From positions 50,730,727 through 50,794,726 of the forward strand of contig NC_089781.1 of NCBI RefSeq assembly GCF_040412425.1: 64,000 bases of DNA, written 5' to 3'. Below the pieces are notes generated by a model, which worked only from the letters and a program-made list of their open reading frames with translations, was not told the origin of the DNA and ran no database searches. Both the position numbers and the translations under genes were made by a program. This DNA comes from Macrobrachium rosenbergii (taxonomy: Eukaryota > Arthropoda > Malacostraca > Decapoda > Palaemonidae). Below are positions 11,248 through 22,280 of the stretch, piece by piece; positions within the stretch are counted from its first letter, which is position 1, and every line of letters begins with the position of its first letter.

Positions 11248-11311
11248 AGCTTTGGCAGACCATGGAAGGTAACCCCTTGAGGACGAAACAAGCGACTACG
11301 CTATCAAAAAG
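11248..11311. repeat. 63-bp direct repeat, right copy
   Basis: Partner of 3235-3297, in the same orientation and about 90% identical by eye. It sits at the 5' end of the LINE. Confidence 0.7.
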
Positions 11312-12118
11312 TAAGTTTTGAGAAAACGGCAAAAAAAAAAGATAATTCCTTACTTTGTAATAACTATAAAACTATGACAGTTAGAAAGCTGATTTGTGCA
11401 CTAAAACTATTTCGTCATATAAGAAACATGCCCTGAAATTTACATTATAATCAAATGAATAGAAATGTGCTCTCTCTTGATTTATATGTTACCTAAATTT
11501 GAATTATATATATACATATATATGTGATCCCCAATTTTATGCGGGAATAGGTTCCAAAAACTACTGCAGAAACGCAAAAATCCCCTCTACAAATGCATAT
11601 AACTGCCTACTTTACCATTTCACTGCCTAATTTGACAGTTCAAACAAAAATATACCTTAAATTATCATACTAAAACAATTTAATAAAATTTCAAATAAAA
11701 ATAAACCCCACATCATCATCCCAAAACACCCAAAGTAACCTTACATTACAGTACTCTCCTACTACTGTTAATCCTAAATAGCCTATATACATCCCTAAAA
11801 TGCTTATAACTGACTATTTTAACAGTTCATCACCAAACCTGACAGTTCAAACAAAAAGATACCTCAGGCTATCATCCCTGACCACCCTAATATCATTTCA
11901 AAGTCATCCTGCTAAATTAAGTTCAAGCCTACAATGGTTACTCTTAAGTATCCCCTATCATTCACACATTTTCTTTGGCCTATGTAACTTTGCACATCAT
12001 TCTGCTCATATTGTATGTAATGCACTGGGCATATATTTTATGTATATTTCCCTGTGCTGTAAGATGATTTTTAAATGATATTTACTGTACAGGTATGTAT
12101 TTTAGGAAAGTACTGCTG
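11312..12118. repeat. Dispersed non-coding repeat related to Tigger-type MITEs
   Basis: Two similar blocks (about 11575-11790 and 11795-12080) share phrases such as CTGCCTACTTTACCATTTC / CTGACTATTTTAACAGTTC and GACAGTTCAAACAAAAA. Related wording occurs at 36240-36985 and, in reverse, at 45130-45310. No coding potential is seen. Confidence 0.5.
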
Positions 12119-12120
12119 TA

Positions 12121-12432
12121 CAGTAAACCCCATTATACAAAATACAATCGCCCCCTCACAAATAGCTAAAATCTGCGAATACTGTACTTAGAACCCCTCT
12201 AAAAACACTTAGAACTGCCTATTTTGATAGTTTAACCACAAAAAAACCCTCTAAAGATGCTTATACCCAAATATTTTAATAGTTTTAGCACAAAAAGTGC
12301 ATTTACTCATGAAAATATGAAAATACAGTAATTAGTGAATATTTCTCAGTGAAAAATACTGCAAATAATGGGTAGATATGTTCCACAGAGAAATCCGCGA
12401 ATAGTGACACTGCAAATACAGGGGGTTTACTG
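12121..12432. mobile_element. 312-bp MITE, Tc1/mariner-pogo (Tigger) type
   Basis: It starts CAGTAAACCCC and ends GGGGGTTTACTG, flanked by TA at 12119-12120 and 12433-12434. The interior contains phrases on blank or fractional CGCGAAT-type words shared with the repeats at 43930-44126 and 45300-45380. TA duplication and CAG...CTG ends are characteristic of pogo/Tigger elements. It has no ORF. Confidence 0.8.
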
Positions 12433-12568
12433 TACAGAGCATCTCTAAAATACATGGGTAGTTTAGATGGACCGGACACATACATACCTCCAAAAAGAAT
12501 GCTAGGTTTGTTAATTACATCATGTCAGTATTTTTGTGATTGCGAACAAATACATTTATGATAAAAAA

Positions 12569-12905
12569 GGGATTTTGACAGAGGAAAAATCTATTTCTGA
12601 GGAAGGTCCCGTGTCACCCGGTGAAATTCCATTACAGCACGAATTTTCTAGGTATAACAATGCTAGATATACCAGAGAAAAAGAGCTTTCAGGAAAGCTG
12701 GGGTTACTACCCCCAGTCGATCGTCTTTTAGAAGACGTCGGTATAATGAAGGGTGAGTGAAATACCACTACCACGGAAATATACTGAAAGATCTCTCCTT
12801 ATCAAAACCCCCGTAAAAGAGCGGTGAGCCGTTACAGCTCCTACACTCAACACCCGCCAGGACGGCGACACCAGCGCCACCTACTTCATTCCATGCTAGC
12901 ACTAA
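12569..12905 (+). repeat. DIRS left inverted terminal repeat
   Basis: Its reverse complement is at 26228-26542, including the shared words CGATCGTCTTTTAGAAGACG and GGTGAGCCGTTACAGCTCC. The outermost 50 bp differ from the right end, as expected of DIRS termini, and both versions are represented in the internal complementary region. Confidence 0.9.
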
Positions 12906-12967
12906 CCCCAGGCTTGGCATGTGCAAGTAGGGGGGGGAGTACTAGACCAGACAGGGGAGGGTCACGG

Positions 12968-13051
12968 GTGACACGGGACCTTCCTCAGAAATAGATTTTT
13001 CCTCTGTCAAAATCCCTTTTCTGAGTCCAGTCCCGTGTCAGCCGGTGAAAT
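12968..13051. repeat. DIRS internal complementary region
   Basis: The first half (through TTTTTCCTCTGTCAAAATCC) is the reverse complement of the extreme left end. The second half (TTTTCTGAGTCCAGTCCCGT onward) is the reverse complement of the extreme right end. In the known DIRS replication model this region templates joining of the two ends into a circle. The junction lies around 13015. Confidence 0.9.
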
Positions 13052-13642
13052 AGTGATAGAGAATCATGCCAAGACTGCTACTACTGGAAAAAAGGAGGGT
13101 AATCTGAAGAAAAGGCAAAATTGTAACGAAAATAATTTTAATTAAGCAATCTCTTTCATGAAGCAAGAATACTTAAAAGTAAGGTATCTTAATTCTAAGG
13201 CACACCAACAAACTTAGCACTACAAAACAATGGAGGTCCCGGTATGATGGAAAAAACCTCAAAAACCTTAAAATTACTTAAAAGTAGTGAAACATGAAAT
13301 GTGCACAGAACAAGCAAAAACAACCTTAAAACTATACATGTAAACTTAGGCTAAACACGTAAGAGACAAGACTAATGAATTTAACACACACAAATGTCTG
13401 GGGTGCGTGGAGCCAAACAAAAACCGTCCAGTACCCCACACAAATAAAAACAATTATGGCTAGTCAGATTACACTTTTCCATCAGCAGATACAATTATAT
13501 CAATATGAGGGGCCAGGCAGTGAGGCATAAACAACCAGGAGAATAAGCAGAGAAGCAAATGAGGTAGGCGGGCGGGGGAAAAGGAAAGGATATGATTATT
13601 TAAGGTGGGAGATGACACTTCCCACTGCTATAGTAGAATATT
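13052..13642 (-). other. DIRS 3' non-coding segment
   Basis: AT-rich sequence between the internal complementary region and the recombinase stop codon. No gene or structured element was recognised. Confidence 0.6.
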
Positions 13643-14326
13643 TCAGGGCTTGAGTGATTTTAAATAGTGGCGTTTAAACACTAGAGGTGATTTCCAACCC
13701 GTATATTTTGATAACTCTGAAAAGTCCATATTATGAAAGTAATTAATAGAAGTAGCCACTGCTCGAATATCATGAACTTTAGGAACTGAGTCTGGGTTGG
13801 CTTGTTTAATGAAATACAAAATTTGTTGCCTTATACCATTAAGAGAAAGAGTACCACCCTTCTCCCTGATAAAAAGAGGACCCGACTTACTCTGTGGAGT
13901 TCTTGAGAGGTAAGATTTAAGTGTATAGACTGGACATAAAGATTGATCTTGAGGAAGGGCACCACCTTCCAAGGAGACCACCTGTCCTGTGAAAACGTTC
14001 TTAGCTAAAAATCTAGGGTCAGGGGGAAAGAGGACTTCTCCGGATGGGAGGAAGTTAACAAAATTATCACCTCTAGTGAGAGCTGACAGCTCTGAGATTC
14101 TAGCACCTGAAGCCAAACTAATTAAAAATAAGGTTTTCCTTAACAGATCCTGATAAGAGCAATGGGAGTTATCCAACTCTGATGCTAACTTAAGGACGTC
14201 ATTGAGAAACCAAGTAACCGAATGTGGACGTGATACTGGTCTCAGATGAGCGCATGCTCTGGGGATGGATGAAAAATAGGAATCTGTAAGGTCGATTTTA
14301 AAGCCGTAAAGAAATACTTTCTTCAA
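13643..14326 (-). CDS. DIRS tyrosine recombinase (227 aa, uninterrupted)
   Basis: The frame is open for 227 codons. The first catalytic Arg lies in SLASGARISELSALTRGDNF, the H-x-x-R motif in VPKVHDIRAVATS, and the catalytic Tyr in LVFKRHYLKSLKP at the C-terminus. The layout fits DIRS recombinases, which replace a DDE integrase and integrate a circular DNA. The true N-terminus probably extends upstream: the 14327-14501 segment between RNase H and this ORF is partly out of frame. It is the best-preserved DIRS gene here. Confidence 0.85.
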   Translation of the reverse strand: MKKVFLYGFKIDLTDSYFSSIPRACAHLRPVSRPHSVTWFLNDVLKLASELDNSHCSYQDLLRKTLFLISLASGARISELSALTRGDNFVNFLPSGEVLFPPDPRFLAKNVFTGQVVSLEGGALPQDQSLCPVYTLKSYLSRTPQSKSGPLFIREKGGTLSLNGIRQQILYFIKQANPDSVPKVHDIRAVATSINYFHNMDFSELSKYTGWKSPLVFKRHYLKSLKP

Positions 14327-14501
14327 TGCCGACTTGACTGTGGTAATAGTGGCGGAGCCAGACCTTTCTCAAACAGTGACCTAAAGAAGGAAACTCCTAA
14401 ATTAGTCGTCATAATTTTGGCTTCAGATGCTTTCAGGAAGGAGGCTAACTTTTTGACTGCTGAGTCATATTGTCTAATAGTAGAATCTCTTTTATCTGAT
14501 T

Positions 14502-16332
14502 CTAAAAACAGAGTATTGACAGGGTCAATGTTTGCTCCTTTTGGGCTGCGAACTTTATAAAGTCCATAAAGCTAGGGCATTTTGAATCCTTGAGGAAGCT
14601 GACACAGTCTTGGTTTGTACTGTCTGGGTCAGAATGGGCTTGGGAATAAGACTCCGCAATCCCAGTTCCTGAAGGAGAGGGAACCAATTGCTCTCTTGGC
14701 CAATAGGGGCTATTAGGGCTGGTTGACCTTTGAATGTCCTGAGTTTGTGTAATACTTTCAGCAGTAAATTTATTGGAGGGAACAGATAAATCTTCTCCCA
14801 ATTGTTCCAATCTACTGTCATTGCGTCTGTGGCTGAACGCCTGAGGGTCCAGGTTGGGGGCCACGTAACAGGGGAGCTTGAAGTTGCTCTCCGCAATGAA
14901 CAGATCCACTTGGAGTCCCGGAACATGGCGGCAAACCCATTTGAAAGATTCCGCATCCAGGGACCACTCTGTCTCTAACGGGTAGTCCTGGACAGGGGAA
15001 TCCGCCACCACGTTCCGGACTCCTGCTAGGTGGGTGGCTGACAGGTGCCAACCGTGCTTGTTCGCCAGGGAGAAGATAGCTACCATTACTTGGTTTACTC
15101 GACCTGATTTGGAGCCGCCCTGTTGATGCAATGAACTACCACTGCGCTGTCTAACACCAACCTGATATGAATCCGATTGGGAGGGCGGATTTTCTTCAGC
15201 GTTAGAAAGACCGCCATGGCTTCCAGGGTGTTTATATGGAACTGCTGAAACATTGTGGACCACGTTCCTTGTACTTTCTGTTTTGGTGAATATCCCCCAG
15301 CCGCTTAGAGAAGCGTCTGTGTGGATAACTAGTGCCGGAGGGGGAAATTGAAGTGGAACTGTTTTGGACAGGCCCTTGACTGTGGTCCAAGGGCAGTCTT
15401 GTCTTTAAGATTCGAGGGATAGAGGAGACCTTGTCCCTGAGCTTGGTGTTTGCTCGACTCCGCCACACTCTGTTTATGTCTTTTAATTTGGCTTTCAAGA
15501 GCAGGTCTGTCACTGAGGCAAATTGAAGGGACCCGAGGACTCTTTCTTGGGACCGACGGGATGCCGACGGATTTTTGAGAAACCTCTTGGTGAGAGATGC
15601 TATCTCTTTCCTCTTGGAAGGAGGGAGAGATAACGTGTGGGAGGACAGATCCCACTGAAGACCCAGCCACTGAAACCGAGACTCCGGAGTCAGGCGGGAC
15701 TTCTCTCTGTTCAGCTGAAAACCCAATGACTCTAGGAAATTGGTGACTATGGGCGTGGCTTCTTGACACTCCGGAACAGTTGGAGCCCAGATTATCCAAT
15801 CGTCCAGGTACGCTGCTGGGGAAATTCCTTGGGACCGGAGCTGCTGTACTACCGTATCCGCCAGCTTGGTGAATATCCTGGGTGCAATGTTCAGACCGAA
15901 GGGCATGACCCTGAAGGAGTAGGCTTGATTCCCGAGTCTGAAACCGAGGAACTGAGAGAAGTTCCGGCGCAACCGGGACGTGATAATAAGCGTCTGAAAG
16001 ATCGACAGAGGTGGTGACGGCTCCACGCGGAAGTAGAGTCCGAACCTGAGCTAAAGCATGCGAAACTTGTCGCATTTTATGTAGAGATTAAGACGCGACA
16101 GATCCAGGATCACTCTTTGCTGATCGGAATCTTTTTTGGGAACAGTGAATAGCCTGCCTTGAAACTTTAGGTGCCTTGCTTTCTTTATTGCTCGTTTGTT
16201 GAGCAATTCTGTTACATAATCCTGTAGGATTGATGTGGGTGGCTGGTAAAATCTGTTTAGAGGGGGAGGATTCTTGATCCAGCTCCACCCCAGTCCTTTG
16301 GACACAAGTGCATCAGATAATTGCATATTTCA
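14502..16332 (-). pseudogene. DIRS reverse transcriptase / RNase H
   Basis: From 16326 the minus strand encodes an RT N-terminus (FTVPKKDSDQQRVILDLSRL), then VTTSVDLSDAYYHVPVAP (motif A) and PAAYLDDWIIWAP (the catalytic YLDD) in the frame at 15232-16026. RNase H follows at 15263-14502, with ATHLAGVRNVVADSPVQDY near its end and a VDLFIAESNFKLPCYVAP linker. A switch of frame near 16050 and others near 15250 and 14950 disable it. The Academ-like insertion at 16333 cuts off the upstream part, which resumes beyond 22281. Confidence 0.85.
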
Positions 16333-16460
16333 TAAGAATCGTTCAGATAGTGAAACAAGCATGAAATTTTGCACAAGTGCTCTTTAAAGTTCCCTCTATC
16401 AGAAAAGGGCGCTGGCCACGCAAAAATTTAATATGGCGGCCAAATTCCAAGATGGCGGCC
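16333..16460 (+). repeat. Academ-like left TIR
   Basis: Imperfect inverted partner of 22140-22280. The outer ~30 bp and the GGGCGCTGGCCAC block match best, and two AAGATGGCGGCC-type words follow. Confidence 0.8.
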
Positions 16461-17194
16461 AGTATCGACAGATTTTGGCTAATTTTTCACTAGAATGGCA
16501 TGTATTTGCTTCTAGCAATATGGTAAAGCTCTTCCATACTATTTCTTGTGAATATTATGTTTCTGTAGCTTCCCAGTACAGTTTACCTTTAAATATGGGG
16601 GCTATATGGCTGCCAAGAAAAGGTAGAAACAATAATTATAATGAGAAATAATGCCCGTTCAACAATTATCGTTTTAAGCATGGATCTTGGTTTCTGTGGT
16701 TTTAGATCCTAATGAGGCCATCTCTTTCGAATAACTCATCAATTTTGAAGGAAAATTAATAAATGTAAAAGAGTGTATGTCTGCACACAACCAGGGCACA
16801 CTGGTGACATCACTGCTGTGTAACTCAGCATGGGGTTCAGTGCCAGCTAATCCAGCTTTACTAATCCTGTAGTCTTAGACTAGTAGTTGTAGTATAGTTT
16901 AGTTTAGTGTCCCAAATGCTTTCTAACAGCCCCAGACCAGCTATAGTTAGATAGCTGCACCTGAATAGACAGGATGTGCCAGCGCGGGAGAGCCGAGCCA
17001 AGGGTATGGGGGCTGTACATGATGGTTCATGTACTTACCCGGATGGTGTACAGATCACACGGGACTTAAATGGCACTGGATGAATGATCGGGCTAGGTGT
17101 AGGGAGACCGAACCTAGTTGAATCCCATACAGGAATGTGTGCTTTGTTTAAGGTGGTAAAAGGATAACCCTCGGCCTTAATCAAAAGTGAAATC

Positions 17195-17780
17195 ATGGCA
17201 GAATGTGATGCCAATCCAATATTGAGCAGTAGAAAAACAAACTGGAGTTTGTGTTGTCTTTGTCAGAAGGACAAAAAGAGGTGAGCACTTGACATCACCT
17301 CCAAGTCATCATGTCCTAGACCATGATGGGTACACAATGCTGGCAAGGAACATTCCCATGTTCAGTGAAATTAATGAAATGCCACTGATAATGGATCCAG
17401 CAAGGCTGGATGAAGGTGATGGCATAGAGGCCACTCTCAGGAAAAATGCAGCAAAATACCATGTGAACTGTCGCTTGTTGTTTAACAACACTAAACTGGA
17501 CCGTGCAAGAAAGCGACAATCCAATGACCAGACCAGCAACACTGAGACTAGTCGATTGCAAAACTGCGCCGAACCAGTCATGACAATGAAGTTTGCATTT
17601 TCTGTGAGAAAGTGGCACCTGCATCTGATCTCAGACAGGCTAGTACTAAGGGCCTTGACTTGAAATTGCGTGAATGTGCAGAGATACTTAGTGATGGCAA
17701 GCTCCTTGCTAAGTTGACTGGTGGGGATGTCATTGCACAGGAGTTTAAGTATCACCATGCCTGTCTTTGTGCCCTCTACA
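17195..17780 (+). pseudogene. Academ-like protein, N-terminal Cys-rich region
   Basis: The ATG at 17195 opens MAECDANPILSSRKTNWSLC, giving CCLCQK, before a stop/frameshift at about 17282. Another frame continues with GYTMLARNIPMFSEINEMP and AKYHVNCRLLFNNTKLDRAR. A further shift near 17600 gives a C-I-F-C pair and then YHHACLCALYNRKRSY. The C-x2-C ... H-x3-C, C-x2-C ... H-x2-C arrangement looks like a two-zinc Cys/His-rich domain of the kind described for Academ. At least two frameshifts are needed, so it is inactive. Confidence 0.7.
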
Positions 17781-20429
17781 ACAGAAAAAGGTCCTACCTG
17801 AGGAGCCTTGAGAAAGACCAAGGTAGCACTGAGTCAGAATCAGATGTGTATCCACTAGTTCTGTCAGAACTGATGACATACATTGTTGAAAACAACCTTT
17901 GTTCAGATGATCCAGTCACATTTCGGCTGGCAGATATTTGCCACCTCTACCAACAACGTCTGGAACAATTAGGTGTAGAGTCACCAAGTGTAAATTCCAC
18001 GAGACTCAAAGACAAACTTCTGGCAGAAATTCCAGAACTTGAGGCTCATAAATCTGGCAGAGATGTATTACTTGCATTTCAAAAGGATGTGGGAAAAGCA
18101 CTTGCTCAATCATCTGATCTTTCAGAGGCAGTTATCATTGCTAAAGCAGCAAATATTCTCAGAAAGTCTATACTTGATCATCAGTCACGGTTTGATGGCA
18201 CATTTTCTGAGGCTTGTGTACGAAATTCTGTGCCTCCTCTCCTGCTCCAGTTTGTAGGGATGGTTGAGCATGGGGCTGACATCAAGTCACAGTTACGATT
18301 TGGAGCATCAAAGTCAGACCAGGCCATTGCACAGCTCATGCAGTTCAACTGCTACTCCCGATACAAAGAGGGAGCAACAACTCATAGACACTCCAAAGAC
18401 AGAGAAACACCATTCCCAGTCTACATGGGACTCTCAGTCTATGCCAAAACCAGGAAGAGAAACCTGGTTGAAATGCTACATCAGTATGGCCTCAGTATCT
18501 CTTATGACAGAGTACTGGAGGTCTCTGCACAGTTAGGAGATGCCACAGTTAGCAAATATGTGGAGGAGGGTGTGGTCTGTCCCCCAGTACTGCGAAAAAG
18601 GGTTGTTCACCACTGCAGTGATGGACAACATCGACCACAACCCATCTGCAACTACTGCCACTACCTCCTTCCATGGAACTAGCATCTCCATATTTCAGCA
18701 CCCCACCAAGGAGAACACTGGACAGGAAAGACAGCAACTAAAGTTTGCACCTGAGAAAGTGAGGTCGGTGCCTGAATTGCCGGACACATTCACAAACATC
18801 TCACCAGCTTCCTTTCAAACAAAGAACCCTGTGCCACCAAACACTGCAATACCAAAGCCACCCACAGATATCTTGGGGCCACAGCTTGCACTGGAGTATC
18901 AGTGGCTAGACAAGGTCATAGTCACCCAGGAAATAGATGATGCAGTGAATCTGACGTGGTCAGCTCATCACGCTTCAATGAAGAGAAGCCCAGAATTTGA
19001 AGTAACCATAACTTCATTGCTTCCTCTCCTGCGTGATCAGGCTCATTCTGTTGCTACGATCAAACACGTGATGCAGAAAGTGCAGGATGTCACTGATTTT
19101 CTGAACCCTGGCCAGATACCCATAATCACAGCTGATCAGCCAATCTATGCCGTAGCAAAGCAGGTGCAGTGGCAGTGGCCTGATCAGTATGGCGAAGACA
19201 AGTATCTGGTAATGTTTGGTGGTCTGCACATTGAGATGGCAGCAATGACATCTCTTGGTACTCTTCTTCATGGCAGTGGTTGGACAGGAGCTCTGGTGGA
19301 GGCAGGAGTTGCTTCATCTGGAACTGCAGAATCCTTCCTGTCAGCTGCAAGTGTAACCAGGACACGGCAGATGCACCAGGTTACAGCCTCTAGTTTGTAC
19401 AAACTCCTGAGGACAGCATACACTGACTACTGTGCTGAGAAAGCAAACAACAATGAGCAGGCATTAGAGTTTGAGGAGTGGTGTGACCTTCGAAGACAGC
19501 AGAGTCCACAGTTCCACTTCTGGCACATGGTGTTGTCTATGGAACTTGTGATATTCCTACTGATCAGGTCCTTCCGTGAGGCCAATTTTGTCCTCTACTG
19601 CCAGGCATTGCATGAGCTGATACCCTACTTCTTTTCCAACAATAATACAAACTATGCTCGTTGGCTGCCTATTCACCTCAGGGACATGCTTACCCTAGAG
19701 AGTTCACACCCAGAGTTGCACAAGGAGTTCAAGGCTGGCAACTTTGTTGTGCACAAGACCAGTCGCCAGTTCTCAGCAATGGCTCTTGACCAAGCTCATG
19801 AGCAGACCAATGCCTTTATAAAGGCTGATGGCGGAGCCATTGGGCTGACTGAAGATCCGTCAGCACTCAGAAGATGGATGGTGGCTGGCCCAGAGATCAT
19901 CTGCTTGGTGTCTGCATACGAAACAGAGGTTCAAAGTAAGGAGTCTAATGAGCAGACAACACACCATGAACAAACACCTCATGCGCAGAAGACATTCTTG
20001 GAGAGAGTCAGCAAGCTGTCATTGGCTTTGCAACACTTGGGAAGTCCTTTTCAGGAAGAGAGCCAGGATCTGTATTCCATTGACAACAAAGACATTGCCC
20101 ACCCCAGCTCAGCAGAACTTCTACAGACACACCTTGACAGAGGCCGCACTAAATTTCAGAAGTTTTCAGACTCTTTGGCAAACAATGCAGTCTCCTTCTA
20201 TGAGCCGATAAAGAAGAACAGAACTGACTTCTTCAGGCAAGAAGCTGCTCCTGTAGAACAGTCAAAGCAGAAACTTCTGAAGGAGGATTGCCAGCTTTCT
20301 CAAAGCTATTTATATCCTGTCAGAGCCGTGAATGTGATCTGCAGGAATTCTTCCAGCACGAGAATCAAACATTCCCAGCTTCCCTTAGTGAGGGTGGTAG
20401 GCTGTACACATGTCAGAAGTCTCAGCTGA
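17612..20429 (+). pseudogene. Academ-like protein, central transposase-like region
   Basis: Two long frames (17612-18682 and 18540-20429) overlap and need one frameshift near 18570-18610, around CPPVLRKRVVHHC. The central part has IPIITADQPIYAVAKQVQW, then a conserved-looking FGGLHIEMAAMTSLG, a GSGWTGALVEAGVASSGTAE segment, and later MALDQAHEQTNAFIKADGG followed by GLTE. Acidic residues in TADQP and DQAHEQ are candidates for catalytic positions, which is inference. I recognise the region as the common core of a family of multi-copy proteins in marine invertebrates. Confidence 0.65.
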
Positions 20430-21224
20430 CCTCGGTCCTGGAGAGTCATGTTACACTAGAAGACAAAGAACCAAAGACTGATGTCCTCATTGTAGATGGA
20501 TCAGCTTTGGTCCATGCCTTGCCACCAAAGAAAGGAAAGACCTTTGAGGGCTATGCACTTTGCGACTTCTGCTGTGACTTCTTGCCTGTGATACAATCCT
20601 ATTTAGCAGCAAGTACACATCATCAAAGCTGAGACCAGGCTCCAACGTGGTCAAGGAGGAAGGCGCAAGGTGACAGACAAGAACACAATTCCATCCAACT
20701 GGCGCAATTTCCTAAGACACGATGCCAACAAGACAGAGTTGTTCCAGTTCCTGGCAGACAAAGTTGCCCAGATGTCTGCCACAAATGTTGTCATTGCCAC
20801 GAAAGGGTCTGCTGTCCTCAGCACTCATGAGGCTAGTCTTCAGGGACTGGAAAAGTGCTCTCATGAGGAAGCTGACACCCGCATCTTTCTCCATGCCAAA
20901 TATGCCACAGAACATGGAGCCAAGACCATCACGGTTAAAGCAAATGACACAGATGTTCTTGTCGTTGCAGTCAGTGCTTTCTCCACTCTCCACAATCTAG
21001 GGCTAGAGAAGCTATGGGTGGCATTTGGCCAAGGCCAGAGCCTGCGCTGGATTGCTGTGCATGACCTGTGCAACTCTCTGGGCCAGGAGAAGGTGAATGG
21101 CATGCTCTTCTTCCATGCGTTCACAGGCTGTGATACAGTGTCAGCCTTCGGAGCAAGGGCAAGAAGACCGCCTGGCAGACATGGAACATCTTTCCAGAGG
21201 CCTCCACTGTGTTCTCCAAACTGA
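20430..21224 (+). pseudogene. Academ-like protein, XPG/FEN-like nuclease region
   Basis: The frame at 20288-20632 includes DVLIVDGSALVHALPPKKGK, resembling the first Asp-containing strand of FEN/XPG (PIN-like) nucleases. The frame at 20670-21224 includes CSHEEADTRIFLHAKYATEH (like the E-A-D/E motif), VKANDTDVLVVAVSAF (like the D-x-D motif) and FHAFTGCDTVSAFGARARR (like the G-C-D motif). Spacing and order match a 5'-nuclease fold. Such nucleases cut branched DNA; their role in Academ transposition is not established. A frameshift at 20632-20670 separates the halves. Confidence 0.65.
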
Positions 21225-21665
21225 GTCACTACCCTCTCAGAGTGGAAGAGAGTGACCTGAAGGTCCTGGAGAGGTTTGTCATACTTATGTATGAAAGATC
21301 CAGCACTGCTGGCACTGTGGATGAGGCTAGACTTGATATGTTTGCCAGAAAACAAAGGGCATATGAGGCCATTCCACCAACCAGGAGCTCTCCTCCAACA
21401 CACCAAGCGTGCTGTGTACCGTACCAGGCTGGTTGTGTGTGGGGCAGGCCACCCAGTGTCAGCCACAGCCAGAGAACCCTGCTGAGTGGGGATGGCAAAA
21501 GTCTGGTGAAGCATGGCAAGTCCTCTGGACAACCAACTCGCCCTTAGCCAAGAGTTGCCAACAGCTTACCAAATGTGGATGCAAAGCAGGCTGTCGGAAA
21601 GGTGCAAGTGCTACAAGCTGGGTCTTCCCTGCACAGCTCTGTGCACTTGCAAATGTGAAGTCTAG
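21209..21665 (+). pseudogene. Academ-like protein, C-terminal Cys-rich tail
   Basis: The frame starting at 21209 continues the protein (DLKVLERFVILMYERSS). After a shift near 21480-21600 the end reads TKCGCKAGC and then RCKCYKLGLPCTALCTCKCE before TAG at 21663-21665. The C-x-C ... L-P-C-T ... C-x-C pattern is a compact Cys-rich tail. It is broken by at least two frameshifts. Confidence 0.65.
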
Positions 21666-22139
21666 ATAAATATTGCCCTCTCTTCAGTAGATAATCTAGC
21701 TTGAGCATCCAACGTGTCATGCTATGCCTACCTTCTTATCCTCGAATTTTTCAAAGGTGTAGGTTGAGAGACCTATACATAGATTGGTTGCGTTTAGTCC
21801 GTATTTCTCTTCTTTTCTTTTTATGGTTACAGTCTTAGACACAATGTTGTATGTGACCATACCATTACTATTTCAGTTGAAAATAGCATATTAGTTAAAC
21901 TGTCTGATCACATGAATATACCATTAAATAAAAACAGTTGGTCTCTGTCTGCTAGCGCTGTGGATAGAAAAAAAAACTTTTATGGCAACCATTTTGTACG
22001 CCATCTTGGTTACAATTCATTTAGTAAGGGTTTTCAATAAAATGTGTGGTATGGAACATTTTATAACCTAAAAGTCGAGGTTTAAAAAAAAAAAAAACTG
22101 GCATATTCCATCCAATAGATGCTCCCAAACCAGTGAATC
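21666..22139 (+). other. Academ-like 3' non-coding segment
   Basis: AT-rich sequence between the stop codon and the right TIR. No gene is seen. Confidence 0.6.
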
Positions 22140-22280
22140 TCAACATAGATGGCGGCCATTTTGAAAAAAATAGCCGCCATCTTGGATTTTCAGGTGGCCA
22201 GCGCCCTTTTCTAAGAGAGCGTAGTCTTAGGAATGTTTGTGCCAAATTTCATGCTAGTTTCACTATCTGAACAATTTTTA
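22140..22280 (-). repeat. Academ-like right TIR
   Basis: Inverted partner of 16333-16460: AGATGGCGGCC, GCCGCCATCTTGG, GTGGCCAGCGCCCTTTTCT and TTTCACTATCTGAAC occur in order towards the end. Confidence 0.8.

Larger units (their letters stand above)
16333..22280 (+). mobile_element. Academ-like DNA transposon (5.9 kb) nested in DIRS
   Basis: The ends are long imperfect TIRs. On the left, TTCAGATAGTGAAAC is followed by AGCATGAAATTT, AAAAGGGCGCTGGCCAC and AAGATGGCGGCC (16333-16460). On the right the same words occur inverted (22140-22280). Both flanks are DIRS sequence, and a CA dinucleotide abuts each end, so the target duplication is short or unclear. The interior encodes one frameshifted protein on the plus strand (17195-21665). 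The domain set (Cys-rich N-terminus, central transposase-like region, XPG/FEN-like nuclease, Cys-rich tail) matches my knowledge of Academ, AcademX subgroup. The name is inference; TIRs and boundaries are seen directly. Confidence 0.75.

Noticed and set aside
17309..17821. 170-codon minus-strand ORF
   Set aside because: It lies opposite the Academ-like Cys-rich region, which has motif support on the plus strand.
20861..21532. 223-codon minus-strand ORF
   Set aside because: It overlaps the conserved XPG-like coding strand and shows no family features; it is a shadow frame.
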